64,000 nt of DNA from Mortierella alpina (Eukaryota > Mortierellomycota > Mortierellomycetes > Mortierellales > Mortierellaceae): contig JANATF010000022.1 of assembly GCA_029449245.1 (NCBI GenBank), forward strand, positions 207,501 to 271,500, written 5' to 3'. Below are positions 22,530 through 33,345 of the stretch, piece by piece. Numbering within the stretch: position 1 is the stretch's first letter; the number at the start of each line of letters is the position of its first letter. The translations under genes were made by a program, and so were the position numbers. The notes below the pieces were generated by a model. That model was not told where the DNA came from, did not search any database, and was given only the letters and a program-made list of their open reading frames with translations.

Positions 22530-23027
22530 ATGAACCGCACTGTTAACGAACGCATTCAGTATCTGGACAGTATCGAGCAAGGATGGGAGGCTGGGCTTCA
22601 ATGGGCTGATCGTGCCATGGAGGAGTTACGAGGCGGGTTCGACGAAAAGAAGGGATGGGCGTGGACGGCGGAGTGGGAAAAGAGGTGGCGCAGTTTCGTC
22701 TTGTCAAAGAAACATAAGGATCGTATAGCATGGAGCAAATCTCAGTGGCGTTTTTTCCGAGAGGTATGCCAAGGCCGATCCCTCGTAACGGGCCAACTGC
22801 TCGATATCCAGGATGCACACATAGACCGTGTGTTCAACGATGACCCCTATGCGGTTGCAAACTGTATTCTGATTGAAAGAGGGCTTAACTTTGCCAAGGC
22901 CACAATGGCTGAGTTCCAGACGTCGGGCGGGTTCGAGGGTACTTGCAAGCTCCGTTACGGGGTGGAAATATTGCGAGAAGCAGTTAGAGAGCTCCTGGAC
23001 TCATCTCGACCATACCGTACAGTGTAA
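22530..23027 (+). CDS. Small HNH-like protein, second gene of a tandem pair
   Basis: 165 residues, single exon, 97 bp after the previous stop and on the same strand. Trp-rich helices (QGWEAGLQWADRAMEE, WTAEWEKRWRSF) precede SLVTGQLLD, AHIDRV and ANCILIERGLNFAK, the same ordered signature (TG-x2-L, IDR, N-x-I-x...N) as the C-terminus of the upstream gene, but without its zinc ribbons. Probable HNH-like fold, possibly a diverged tandem duplicate. Joining the two as one gene by an intron was tested and the frames do not fit. Confidence 0.5.
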   Translation: MNRTVNERIQYLDSIEQGWEAGLQWADRAMEELRGGFDEKKGWAWTAEWEKRWRSFVLSKKHKDRIAWSKSQWRFFREVCQGRSLVTGQLLDIQDAHIDRVFNDDPYAVANCILIERGLNFAKATMAEFQTSGGFEGTCKLRYGVEILREAVRELLDSSRPYRTV

Positions 23028-23397
23028 GAGTGTTTGCTATTTTTGCTGAACCTTGACACAGCGGAGTCATTTAACGATAACGAAATAACAGACGGGGTGG
23101 TTGTGCTCAAATAGGTGGAATGCGCGTTTGGACGACATGAAAACCAACAAATATCCATGGAAGAAAACTTGTTCTCGCGAACATCGTCCGTAAGCGTCCA
23201 AGTAGTTGCGATATGACGCTAAAGCTCGCAAATGAATAAATTAGCTAATGCAGTCATGAAAATATTATACCTGCGAGCGTCAAGACAGAGATGTCCTTGT
23301 TCAGCGTGGTGAGGTGTCAAATCCTCCCGCAGTCTCATTGAACTCCTGTAATGCAAATTGATGTGTGCAACAAGAGGGGATCGGGTGATGTGGGATT

Positions 23398-23690
23398 TGT
23401 AGGGATTCGAACCGGTCCTCGGCGCGCCGCGGTTAAGACATTTTCTTTGCGCCGAAGGACCGACCGCCTCCAATTTTTGACCGGCGGTCCTTTTTTTGTG
23501 TAGGAATCACGACTCTCAATGACCAGAAAGGTTCGATCAAGCCTTAAAGCCAGGATTAAAGACGGTCACTGAGCTCGCAATAGGCTAAAAAGTCGAGAGC
23601 CCGTTGACCGGTCCCATATATATTTTGTCCTTTTTAACCGTTCCTGGATCCCAGACCGGTTCGAACCCCTAGGGATTTGAATGTCTTTTA
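23398..23690. repeat. Small element with inverted tRNA B-box-like ends
   Basis: TAGGGATTCGAACCGGTC at about 23408 is repeated in inverted form at 23652-23671 (GACCGGTTCGAACCCCTA). Both contain a near-perfect pol III B box (GGTTCGAATCC / GGTTCGAACCC). The T-arm stems mispair and no complete tRNA can be folded, so this is a MITE-like or SINE-like element rather than a tRNA pair. The interior is unique. Confidence 0.4.
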
Positions 23691-23964
23691 TTGGGTAGAC
23701 AAAGTCTGCCTTTGTACTATGAGGGGGTCGGTTATATATTAATAGCCTGTACTTGCAGGCGAAGCCTTTGGTTGTTGGGGGCGAAGCACTTGATGTCATG
23801 CTTTCTGAGACATGGTACTTGAGGCCTATGTTCTGTACTATTGCAATGTGGTTGAAAGGAATCGCATCAGATATCATGATTGACTAAGACGTGAAGAATA
23901 TTACTTCATGAAAATGTGTTGCACGTCTTCGGTAAGATAGATAAATGAGGAGAGGAGAGTCAAC

Positions 23965-24249
23965 ACAGACCACACATCAGTATTTATACACGTTTATTGC
24001 TACTACCGAAATAGATTACAGAGTGTTAATAACCAATGGAGTCAAGGGCCGCGAACGACAGTGTCGGGAGCGCGCCACATTCGGATCAGTATGAAATAGT
24101 TCCTGATACACCTATACAGTTAGTTAACCTACAATGGTATGTCTAACCAAAATGAATTGGTGTCTTTTAGTCCGATCTCTGTTACAGAACTTGGGTGATT
24201 TATAATACTCTGATCTCAGTTTACCTCTAGACTCTGGTGAATATTGCAC
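23965..24249. repeat. Dispersed repeat, copy 2 (LTR-like)
   Basis: The ends match 5473-5907: ACAGACCACACATCAGTATT at the left and GACTCTGGTGAATATTGCAC at the right. It abuts the 5' break of the truncated CRN copy, so it may have caused or followed that truncation. Confidence 0.5.
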
Positions 24250-24319
24250 GCCTCATCCACGAACTGCAGTCCAACTGTAGTAAAAAGCGGTTCATATAAC
24301 ACCTCTAACATTTTACGCG

Positions 24320-25405
24320 TTTTCAACAAACAAAACAAGTACAAGGATCTGCATCTGGAATCTATCGACAACATGCTTGGCCTTCTGATGTACCAGAGGT
24401 GCATGTTTGGGAACCACGACCTCGTCCTTAAAGAGGTGAACCCTCAGCTGGTAGAGCATGCGTTTGGTCGGATCAAGATCATCAAAGGTAAACCATGCTC
24501 TTTAACGTATGATAGATGGTGGTGTGCCAGCACGATCATTAATAAGATGTTTTTTTGGTCTCTTGCTAGGTCATGCCGTTACCGTGATGGACGAACCCTT
24601 CGTTTCGCTGGCCGTGCAAAACTATTTCGCCGCTATCGATCCCTACTTCGCAAGGGAAGTGCGGAAACGTATGGTGAAGTCGTCGGCTAGTGAGCAAGGA
24701 TGCGTGTTTGAGCGGTTCATGATGAAGGTCTTCAGTGAAACATTCAACACACGACCACTATCTGAGTGGCCGCATCAGCCCGCCATCTCTGAAATGTGCC
24801 CAGCTCTTGTTGGCAAGGTGGAAATTGTTGGCTGGAGGGAACCTGGCCTAGAGCAGGGCACGACGCACACGATGATGTCGATGGAGGAGTTCATGGACGC
24901 TCACGTCAACCATGGGTCAACCCGCAACAACATGCCCATCGCTCCATTTTTCTTCCCCAAATCCAAGCCGTCGGGACCAGACTTGGTTTTCTTCATCAGA
25001 ATCGACGGTTCTCGGGTGATCCCCATTTTCGTTCAGATGAAGCTGCATCAAGGATCGTCCAACTTCTCGGAGAAGGACTGGAATGATGCTCTCAGCACCG
25101 TATCGGCACCCAAAATTGAAGACCACGCAAGGGATTTTCGCAAGTACTGCCCCGACAACGTCTACATCAGCATGATCGTTGCCTACCCTACCAAATGGGC
25201 GGAGGCATTGCTAGCGCCTTCAGAGGTCCCAAAGGACTGTAGCGGTGTCCAACAAGTCGTGATCAACGTCAGTGATAACAATTTCGGAGATATTTTCCCC
25301 CAGGAACATGTGGAGTTTATTGATCGACTCAAGAATGCTCGAAAGCGCTCCGCTGACAACGATGACAGCAATGATGAGGACTGCTCCAAGAAATCGAGGA
25401 GCTAA
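24320..25405 (+). pseudogene. 5'-truncated CRN C-terminal half with nuclease-like domain
   Basis: This is homologous to residues about 615-919 of the 35069 protein. An exon to 24487 (HAFGRIKIIKG) and an intron to 24569 are followed by an intact exon 24570-25405 (HAVTVMDEPF ... FFFPKSKPSGPDLVFFIRID ... VQMKL ... SKKSRS). The header, linker and P-loop NTPase are missing; upstream sequence is the dispersed repeat. The long exon is undamaged. Unlike the paralogue it has no intron at the VQ/MKL junction. The Asp ... (Gln)-x-Lys pattern (PDLVFFIRID, FVQMK) fits the nuclease-like end of the CRN NTPase class. With no start or header it is classed as a fragment, but expression from an upstream exon cannot be excluded. 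Confidence 0.75.
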
Positions 25406-25772
25406 TCTCTCTTTGCAGCTCTGCCTCAATAAATTGCACCTTCGTACTTGATGAAGTGTGACAAACTTATTGCAGTACTTACCTTCCTTTTGCCGCCATC
25501 TTCGCATTCGCACGCTTTTTCTTACTTAAAGTATTGAGGTGGATTGGTGGATTGGTGGAGTGGCAAAGAAGTGCTTCAAAATTGAATACGGTGACGTCAG
25601 GATGGAATTTGGCAATAGCCTTCTTCACACGCCATACGCTCCATCGTTTACACTGCCATCCCAACATAGTTCACTGCTTTATACCCATCCTCAAGTTCAA
25701 GTACACCACCACTCTCTCTGCTCATACAACGCAACAACAGCAAGCCAGGAAAATACGCGCAAGCAACATAAC

Positions 25773-26840
25773 ATGACGAATAAAATGACGCTGTTCTGTC
25801 TCATGGATGGGGAGAGCTTGTCTAGAGCCTTCTCTATTAAAATTCAGCCTAATGACACTGTCGACGACCTCAAGAAGCTCATCAAGACCGAGCAAGCTCC
25901 AGCCTTTGACAACATCACCGCCAATAGTCTCACGCTCTGGAAGGTGTCTGTACCAATCTCGGACGACGACGAAGAAGAGGCTCCCTTCTTGCTCGATGAT
26001 CTGAGCGACAAGAAGAAGCTCAATCCAAGAAACGACATCTCCGCAGTTTTCGGTGATGAACAACCAAAGAAATCAGATCTTGTCGTTGTCCAACGCCCAT
26101 CACCCCCTCCGTCAGGTAATTGAGGTGCTCGTTTGATGGTGCTATTGAACCAGCTAAGAAACCAACTGCTAATCTCTTTTTTTGTTGCACCGCTATGTGG
26201 TGTAGGTCTAGACCCAGAGATAGCCGCTTTGCGCAAACAGCTCTCCAATGTCTTTGATTCATCCTTCAGTAAGTGAACACGCGTAGGGTACCGCGACTAT
26301 GTAGATCACTTCTACAATTACTCATTCTTTTTTCGAATACAACAGGCATCGGAATCGTCGTCAAACCTGAGAAAAAGGTCGCGTTCTCCTGGTGTGGCAT
26401 CGTGGATACGGCGACTCTGGACGACCTGAAGAAAAACCATTCCACTTATACCCTCATCCAGTACGCGCAAGACGGTTATCTGCAAATATTAGTGTACTCC
26501 AAGCCAGCACTCACAAAGACCTGCGCAAAATACTCAAAGTTGCCAAGACCATCATCTCTAAGGCAAGGCTAGTCATCGCATTGGAGAAATCACCAAGAAC
26601 TTTTCCGCTTGGAAGTTCAAGAGCGTGTGTTATATATACAACCTCTCTGAATCTTGCGATCCCGGTATGGAAGTACTCCCACCCTTCCCTGCATGCCAAC
26701 TTCCACTTGGAGGCAGAATTGCAGAAGCCTTCAGGGTGAATATGCTACAACTCTTCGCTGCAAATGAGGGTTCAGAGGCAATGGTCGTTGCTTCGTTTTT
26801 GGTTGCAGCGACGCCTCGACTGCATGTTTTTATTTAATTC
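25773..26840 (+). pseudogene. CRN gene, frameshifted paralogue of 38586-40176
   Basis: Exons 25773-26115 (header: MTLFCLMDGE ... LTLWKVSVPI ... VVVQRPS), 26206-26268 and from 26346 match the 38586 gene intron for intron. In exon 3 homology switches frame near 26510 (DLRKILKVAK lies in another frame), so translation stops at 26570-26572. Degenerate homology continues to about 26840 and the nuclease-like end is gone. The product would be about 210 residues: header plus part of the second ubiquitin-like segment. Confidence 0.8.
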
Positions 26841-26881
26841 CAAGTGAATTGACGAGCCGATGTTATTGATAACTAATATCA

Positions 26882-29461
26882 TTAATTCCTGTAAGCGATT
26901 TCAGGGACCTCAAGTTCCCATCCAATGATGGGTCCAAAAGTCGGCAATGCCTTCGCCACTGACTCGACATCTTTATCTCCACGTCCTGAAACCGTCACCA
27001 GCACATCCTTTCCAGGACCCAGCTCCTTCGCTGCCTCAATAGCAGCGTAAAGAGCGTGGGAGGACTCTAGTGCTGGGATGATGCCCTCGGTCTCACACAA
27101 GGCACGGAAACCGATCAAGCATTGGCAGTCATCTATGGGGATGTACTTGGCCCTACCGGTATCCTTCAACCAGGCATGCTCAGGCCCAACACCGGGATAG
27201 TCCAAACCCGCAGAAATAGAATGCGTCTCCTGGATCTGGCCGGCATTGTCCTGCAGCAAGTAGGTTTTGGTTCCATGGAAGACACCAACCGTTCCAGCCA
27301 CCAGTGTGGCAGCGTGCTTCCCAGACTCCACACCTGACCCAGCAGCCTCGGCTCCAATCATCTGCACAGACTTGTCCTCGATAAAAGGATAGAAAAGACC
27401 AATGGCGTTGCTTCCTCCCCCGACACATGCAACAATGGCATCGGGCAGACGTCCCGCCTGCTCCATCATCTGCTCCTTAGCCTCAGTACCAATCACAGTC
27501 TGGAAATCACGGACTAAAGTAGGGAAGGGATGGGGTCCAACGGCAGATCCAAGGAGGTAATGAGTCGTGGTGACATTAGTGACCCAATCTCTCATAGCCT
27601 CGTTGATAGCATCCTTGAGAGTTCGGGATCCAGATGTGACAGTAACAACCCTGGCGCCTAAAATGCGCATCCTGAACACGTTCAAAGCCTGACGCTGAAC
27701 GTCCTCCTCACCCATGTAGACAATGCAGTCGAGACCGAACTTTGCGCACACCGTCGCGGTGGCAACTCCGTGTTGTCCGGAACCAGTCTCGGCTATTATT
27801 CTTTTCTTTCCAAGTCTCTTTGCAAGCAGGATCTGTCCGACCGTATTGTTGACCTTGTGTGATCCAGTGTGGTTCAGATCCTCACGCTTCAACCAGATCC
27901 TTGCTCCGCCGGTCCTGGCGGTCAAACGGTCGGCCAGAGTAAGGTTGGAGGGTCTGCCAATGTACGGGTAGAATGACCTGAATTCTTCCCAAAAGGATGG
28001 GTCATTCTTAGCCTCGACGTATGCTGCCTCCAACTCGCTCAAGCAGTCGACAAGGGCCTCAGGAACATACTGCCCACCAAATTCTCCAAAGCGAGGGTCC
28101 AACAAGTGAACATGTCCTGGAGTGACAGGAATGCGGGTGTCGGGATGAATAATGTTACATTCTAGATAGTCAAAAAAATCCATCCAAAGTGTAAGTTCGC
28201 ACATATCACCTGTGATCTTGGGATCATCATGTTTGTGAAATCCATGTCTTCGAGAACTCCATGCGGTCCGTTGTAGTCATACCAGGTGCTCCAGTGCGAT
28301 CGCTAACGTCCTTGGCGTATTTGTATGCAGCCTCCGCACGCATTCCTGGCGCTGTTGTGTACAATGAAAAGAGTATCATCAGTAACTAATAAGAGCGACG
28401 GGGTTGTTGGTTGATTTCAGATCGAAACGCACGCCATCTTACCAGAGCTGCGCAGAACAGTGATAATCTGGCTTCCAATGACGACACCATCAGCATAGGC
28501 ACCAACAGCCTGCAACTGCTCGCGGTTGGAGACTCCGAATCCAACAGCCAATGGTAGATCAGTGTGCTGACGAATGCGGGATACCATGTTTGGGATCTCC
28601 ATATTAATACTACTGGAGGTTCCAGTGACACCACACTTTGATACGACATAGATGAAACTATCGGCGGCTTGAGCCAAGTGGCCGATTCGCGCGTCTGAAG
28701 TGGAGGGTGCGATCAGGGGAACGTAAGACAGCCTAACACCCACGGACGAAATGTGAGAATGCTGTGTTTCTTCGTAGATTATCATTGCAGAATCGACTAC
28801 ACATGCAGGAGACTTGTATACCCAAAGAACGAGCATTGCCTACGGAAGTCAGCACTCTCATCAGGAGGCAGCTCGACGACAATAAACCCACTCACACCCG
28901 CCTCTTTGCAGTCCTTGACAATCCGCTCCTCACCGTAGCAGCGAATGGGATTGAAGTATCCCATGAAGATAACAGGGGCCTTAAGACCTTTGGCTCTCGC
29001 TTCTCGAACCATGTTCAAGCATATTGGGATGTCAACTTTGTTTTCCAGGGCAACCTAACATGTCAAGGAATAATTAGCTTAGTCCTTTTTTCAATTGCCA
29101 TCTCCGGTGATTGCTCTAACTTTACGCACAACTCTGTCCATAAGAATTACGCTTTACCCGACTGGATTCCTGTATTGTAGGTCCGTCTGCCAAGGGATCA
29201 GTGAATGGTATACCGAGCTCGATTATATCAGCACCTCCTTTTTCCAATGAGAGCATTACGTCCACGGTGTCAATGCGTTCTGGGTATCCAGCGGTAATGA
29301 AGGCCAGAAAGGCGGGGCGCTCTATGTTGTCCAATAGGATATACAGTTTCACTAATTATATTCTGCTGTACCACGTACTTGGCTCTACCAATCTCCATTC
29401 CCATTCAGCTCTTACTTTTCTTCTTGCATTCTTGGAATACTTGACGCAAATGGGCCGACAT
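26882..29461 (-). CDS. TRP5: Bifunctional tryptophan synthase (alpha-beta fusion), apparent +1 frameshift in linker
   Basis: It makes L-tryptophan from indole-3-glycerol phosphate and serine. Exons 29461-29416, 29321-29158, 29054-28822, 28732-28443, 28351-28210 and 28161-26882. The alpha domain starts [10 protein letters not shown] and has catalytic Glu50 ([10 protein letters not shown]) and Asp61 ([10 protein letters not shown]), then YVPLIAPST and AVGFGVSN. The beta domain has [13 protein letters not shown], the PLP lysine in HTGSHKVNN and the phosphate loop GGGSN. The total would be about 717 residues, the normal fungal size. The fifth exon is one base too long: the alpha frame (MEFSK) and the linker frame ([12 protein letters not shown]) leading into beta differ by +1 near 28244. 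This could be an assembly error, an unusual splice or a real lesion. Cytosolic, single-copy housekeeping enzyme. Confidence 0.92.
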
Positions 29462-30421
29462 AATACGTATAGTGCGTTGAGGGGCAGGTATGGATCAAAA
29501 TTGAAGGGCAGAGAAAACAGTATAGATCAGCCCTGAACAGGAGCGTTAGATATATAGCCTCAAGGAGTGAGTCATTTTTACGCAAGAAACCTCTGGGTGC
29601 GAGCGAGTGGTGAGACAGAAATTTTTTATGCACGCCACTTCTGGCTATGTGCCAGCCGAATCGTTCTAGCACTGAGACAGTAACAAAGTAACAAAGACAG
29701 TTTTACACATGAACTTCTGGCGGGCGCATGTTTGCGCCCAAGTGTTCCTTGCAACCTCACCCTTGCCCAAATGGCCTGAGGCTAGCAAAAGCGAACAAGA
29801 TAGACGCCCATCAATTATTACCCCTCTCATCCGATAAGCTTGAAACTGCAGAAAATAACTGTATCACAACTCCCGCGTTTCTGTCTATTTTGGCGTTCTT
29901 GCAAGCTGTGCAGTAGTGATCTGTGGGCGTGTCTCCAATCATGCCCAACTGCCGATGCGGAGCAGGCTGTATCAAACACTGGTGACAATCCTCAGAGTGG
30001 ACATCAGCAGTCTCGGATGGCCATGATGAACGGAGGAGGTGACAATGACTTTGATCAAGACGATTACGATGCATTGGAAGATCATTATCCAGACTAATAT
30101 CGCTGGTGGCAGGCATCATATCCGATACATCACACATAATCAAAACTAGAGGATCAGAGACACTCAAGTCCAACTCAAACGGACATTAACCTTACAGAGT
30201 ACTCGACTGGAGACGACGGGAATCTGGCGTTAATAGAGATACGAAAAAGATATCGATTTTACTTGTTCAAAGGGAAAGAAGAATTAGAATCAGCGACAGT
30301 AACATGCAGATACACCGACTGCACCACTTCCTATTTAGGGGTTCTAAGGATATCTATGCTAACGGAACAGAAGGCATTCCAAAACCATGGACCATAGGCT
30401 GCATCTTGCATATGTAATTCA
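29462..30421. other. Intergenic between TRP5 and the oxidase; possible small gene end
   Basis: The promoter side of TRP5. One frame ending at 30097 (GGGDNDFDQDDYDALEDHYP) has the acidic, ordered look of a protein C-terminus but has no believable start upstream. It may be a gene fragment or chance. Nothing else is supported. Confidence 0.35.
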
Positions 30422-32055
30422 TTATATCTTGCTGGCGCACGCAGAATGGGCAGGATGGTATGGCGAACCGAAAGGTCCAAACTGGACATGATACGAGCGG
30501 ATATCTGAGATATGATTACAACCAGTCAACGCCATTGCAAGTTCCAACTCCTTCTGTAGAAGGTTGAGTACCAGAGAGACACCCTCCTCTCCGTTGTGCG
30601 AGAGGCCCCATAAGATAGGACGACCCAAAAACACAGCCTTGGCGCCAAGCGCCAGCGCTTTAAAAACATCCGTTCCCTTGCGGATGCCACCATCCAAATA
30701 CACCTCTACATTTTGCGACGACATCTTGCTGTACTCTTGAACAGCCTTGACAACCTCTGGGAGTGCATCGATCGTGGCCAGGACGCCGTCCAGCTGACGG
30801 CCACCATGGTTCGAGACCAAAATGCCCTCACAACCCATCTTACACGCCACCATGGCATCTTCGGCGGTTAGCACACCCTTAACAATGATGGGCAGCTTGG
30901 TAATCGAGCGCACCCAGGCAACATCCCTCCAGCTCAGCGCCGGGTCAATTTGTGAGACAACGTAGGCTGCCAGACTTGAGGTTTTCTCCTCTTGGTTTAG
31001 GTTATCGCCGCTTTTGTTTGTCTTCTCCAAGATATTCGCCATGGTGATCTCCGAGTCTTTGGTCTCAAAGTTTGCCATGGTGAGGTGACTGGGTAGCCTG
31101 AACGCGTTGCGCACATCAGCCAAACGGCGGCCCAGGAAAGGCGTGTCGACCGTGAGGACCAATGCTGATATTTTGGGTTCAAAACGCAAAAGCGATTGGG
31201 TCTAAACGGTTAATTGGCTGCCGACAGGTCCCGCCATATCCTTGTGTGCTGACGCTTAACGGATGAAATAGACTATACCTTTGTAGCCGGTTCGCTCAAT
31301 CGTGCGAATCAGCTGCTCCGTAATGGTACGGTTCTTGAGGACATAGAGCTGGAACCAGTACAGGGGTAGGGCCGTCGAGTCCGTCTGAGTGGTAATAGGC
31401 ACTTCCTTGCCGGCAGTGATGGTATCCTCGGCATTCGTGTTTGCTCCCGACGACAGGATCATGCAGGTCTTTGCCTTCGCCGCAGCTATTCAAGATGTAA
31501 ATCAGAGACGAGTAAGGGTTCCGGTCGTACGCCAAGTGAGTCCTCCAAAAAGAAATGGGAGTTGGTATTGGGTGCCCTAAATACACAGATATTCCGAAGG
31601 ACGTGGTTGCTCTTGAGAGAAGGCTGTGAGGGAGGAGGGCCAACATACCACGGGCAGTAGCTTTCTCGCCTTGATCGTGTGCCATACGCTGCATGCCCGT
31701 GGGTGCAATGCAGATGGGTGTGCAGATTGTCTGGCCTAGCAGTGACGTTTCGGTGCAGATTTTGGACACATCTCGCATGATGCGGGGGCGGAGGCGGATC
31801 CTAAATCCAGTAACCGAAAGTTACATGAAAGGAATGCGCGTAAGTATGTGCCTGATCATCACATGTAGATAAACATCGAGCGGATGGGGGGAGAGGAGCT
31901 GTAGATGTCTACCTTGCAAAGGCTCTCAAATTGTCCTTCAAGGTCTGCATATCATTAGCACCACTATAAAAATAATCCAGAGCGTTGCGCGGCAGCGAGG
32001 CGGAAGCGTTGGCCTCGAGATCAGCAAGGCAGACAGGAGTAGCAGGTGATGACAT
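30422..32055 (-). CDS. FMN-dependent L-2-hydroxy-acid oxidase/dehydrogenase, possible peroxisomal signal
   Basis: Exons 32055-31913, 31800-31649, 31485-31279 and 31164-30422 join in phase to 414 residues. Family features: N-terminal LPRNALDYFYSGA, RPRIMRDVS, CIAPTGMQRMAH, a substrate/FMN strand PLYWFQLYV, VLTVDTPFLGRR, LPIIVKGVLTAEDA and the catalytic His in VSNHGGRQLDG, then YLDGGIRKGTDVFKALALGA and FLGRPILWGL. There is no cytochrome b5 domain, so it is not a CYB2-type mitochondrial lactate dehydrogenase; it resembles glycolate/lactate oxidases (FMN, L-2-hydroxy acid to 2-keto acid). The C-terminus is ...CASKI, and Ser-Lys-Ile is a plausible PTS1 variant. Substrate preference cannot be read from the sequence. 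Confidence 0.93.
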
Positions 32056-32159
32056 GGTATGATGATGGGAAGCATGGAAAATGTGATGAGAAAGAAAGAC
32101 GATAGAAATGCTGCCATGTTCGGAATTCCTAAGCAATCAAGACAAAAAGTCACACTGGC

Positions 32160-32506
32160 GTTGAGACATTTGCGCCGCATAAAAGGCAATTTGAAACTGA
32201 TACGCAAATCCTCAAAACCTGACCCTTTTGGACAACAACCGTGTTATCGAAGCATGCATTCTCTTGAAGTGCGCAGTGGGAGGATACGATCAACGTCCAT
32301 TTTTGACACACATCGGACAACAGCACAAATAAGGCTGGTGTGCGGAAAACGGCACGCATCAACGCCATTAAACGTGCCAGGGATCTCGGTCTTGATGAGC
32401 TTCTTGAGGTCGCCGATAGTGTCATCAGCATTAGTCTTGACAGGGAAGCATGGGATGTTGGTTCTCCACTGACAAGGCAGAACAGCTTCAGGTGGTCGTC
32501 AATCAT
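32160..32506 (-). pseudogene. CRN header relic
   Basis: The minus-strand start MIDDHLKLFCLVSGEPTS is a recognisable CRN header start. After about 20 residues the homologous frame shifts (the DDTIGDLKKLI-like segment is in another frame) and no downstream domain follows. It lies in the upstream region of the oxidase gene. Confidence 0.7.
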
Positions 32507-32745
32507 GGCTTTCGGGTGTCTGATGGAGGTGGAAGAGAGTCGTGTTTACTAGCAGCGAAGGGCTACATATCCATCCATCATCCATCCATTCAATTTAACG
32601 ACTGTGCAAGGAAACAATGATGACGAAGACAGGGAAATAATCAAGCGATTACTTGGGCTCGCACGACCATTGCTTTCATCCCACGCCTTATTCCTAACCC
32701 TTTGACCACAATAGTTTAGTCCTTTATCATTTACACAGACACAAC

Positions 32746-33186
32746 ATGACCGACAACCACTGGACCCTGTTCTGTCTTGTTGACGGAGAAACTACCTCCA
32801 ACGCGTTCCCTGTCGAAATCGAGGCCTCCAAGACAATCGGTGGCCTCAAGGAAATCATCAAGGCGAAGAAGGCTCATGACCTCAGCGACATCGATGCCAA
32901 TAGTCTCACACTCTGGAAGGTGTCCCTTTCGATACCGGACGACGAGGAGGAGACGTCCATGACGCCTGATGCCCTCTCTGACAAGAAGAAATTTCCGCCC
33001 ACGAATCGTCTTTCCGAATTGTTCGTTGGGGCTCCACTTGAAGACACGATCCACATCATTATTCCCTTAACTCTCCTACTTTGTTCGTTTCTATCATGCG
33101 TTATAGGCAAAGGGCAATCGTGCGTGCCAAAGATAGCGAACAACATTCATGCATGCAGTGAAGGGCGAAGGAGGGGGGACGAATAG
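32746..33186 (+). CDS. CRN header-only protein, truncated into minisatellite sequence
   Basis: 146 residues. Residues 1-106 are a full ubiquitin-like CRN header (MTDNHWTLFCLVDGE ... LTLWKVSLSI ... DTIHIII). Where intact genes continue with QRPP and a GTAATG donor, this one runs into unrelated DNA (PLTLLLCSFLSCVI, a hydrophobic stretch) and then into the 93-bp-type minisatellite. Either a 3'-truncated pseudogene or a short secretion/header protein. CRN headers are thought to serve delivery or translocation in oomycetes and fungi; their role here is not known. Confidence 0.6.
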   Translation: MTDNHWTLFCLVDGETTSNAFPVEIEASKTIGGLKEIIKAKKAHDLSDIDANSLTLWKVSLSIPDDEEETSMTPDALSDKKKFPPTNRLSELFVGAPLEDTIHIIIPLTLLLCSFLSCVIGKGQSCVPKIANNIHACSEGRRRGDE

Positions 33187-33345
33187 TGGCAAAAGACAAT
33201 TGAGCGCTCCAAAAGATAGCAAAGGAAATTCATGCATCCAGACAGAGGGGAGGGCGACGGGAAGAGGTCTGAAAAAGGTGGCAGTCGACGATTGAGCGCA
33301 TAAAAAGATAGCCAAGTACAACTGCTGCCACTCCACCCTTTCATC
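33105..33345. repeat. Minisatellite, about three units
   Basis: Units with GATAGCAAAGGAAATTCATGC, a G/A-rich stretch, GTGGCAAAAG and ATTGAGCGC. The same unit is found in the larger array at 41975-42690. It overlaps the 3' end of the truncated CRN header gene. Confidence 0.8.

Noticed and set aside
22432-22560. Intron joining the two HNH-like genes
   Set aside because: All GT-AG combinations tried give a stop or the wrong frame downstream; two genes is simpler.
28210-28351. A 35-nt intron (GTATGA ... AAG) to repair the tryptophan synthase frame
   Set aside because: It is shorter than every other intron in the window and puts the following exon into the wrong phase for the beta domain.
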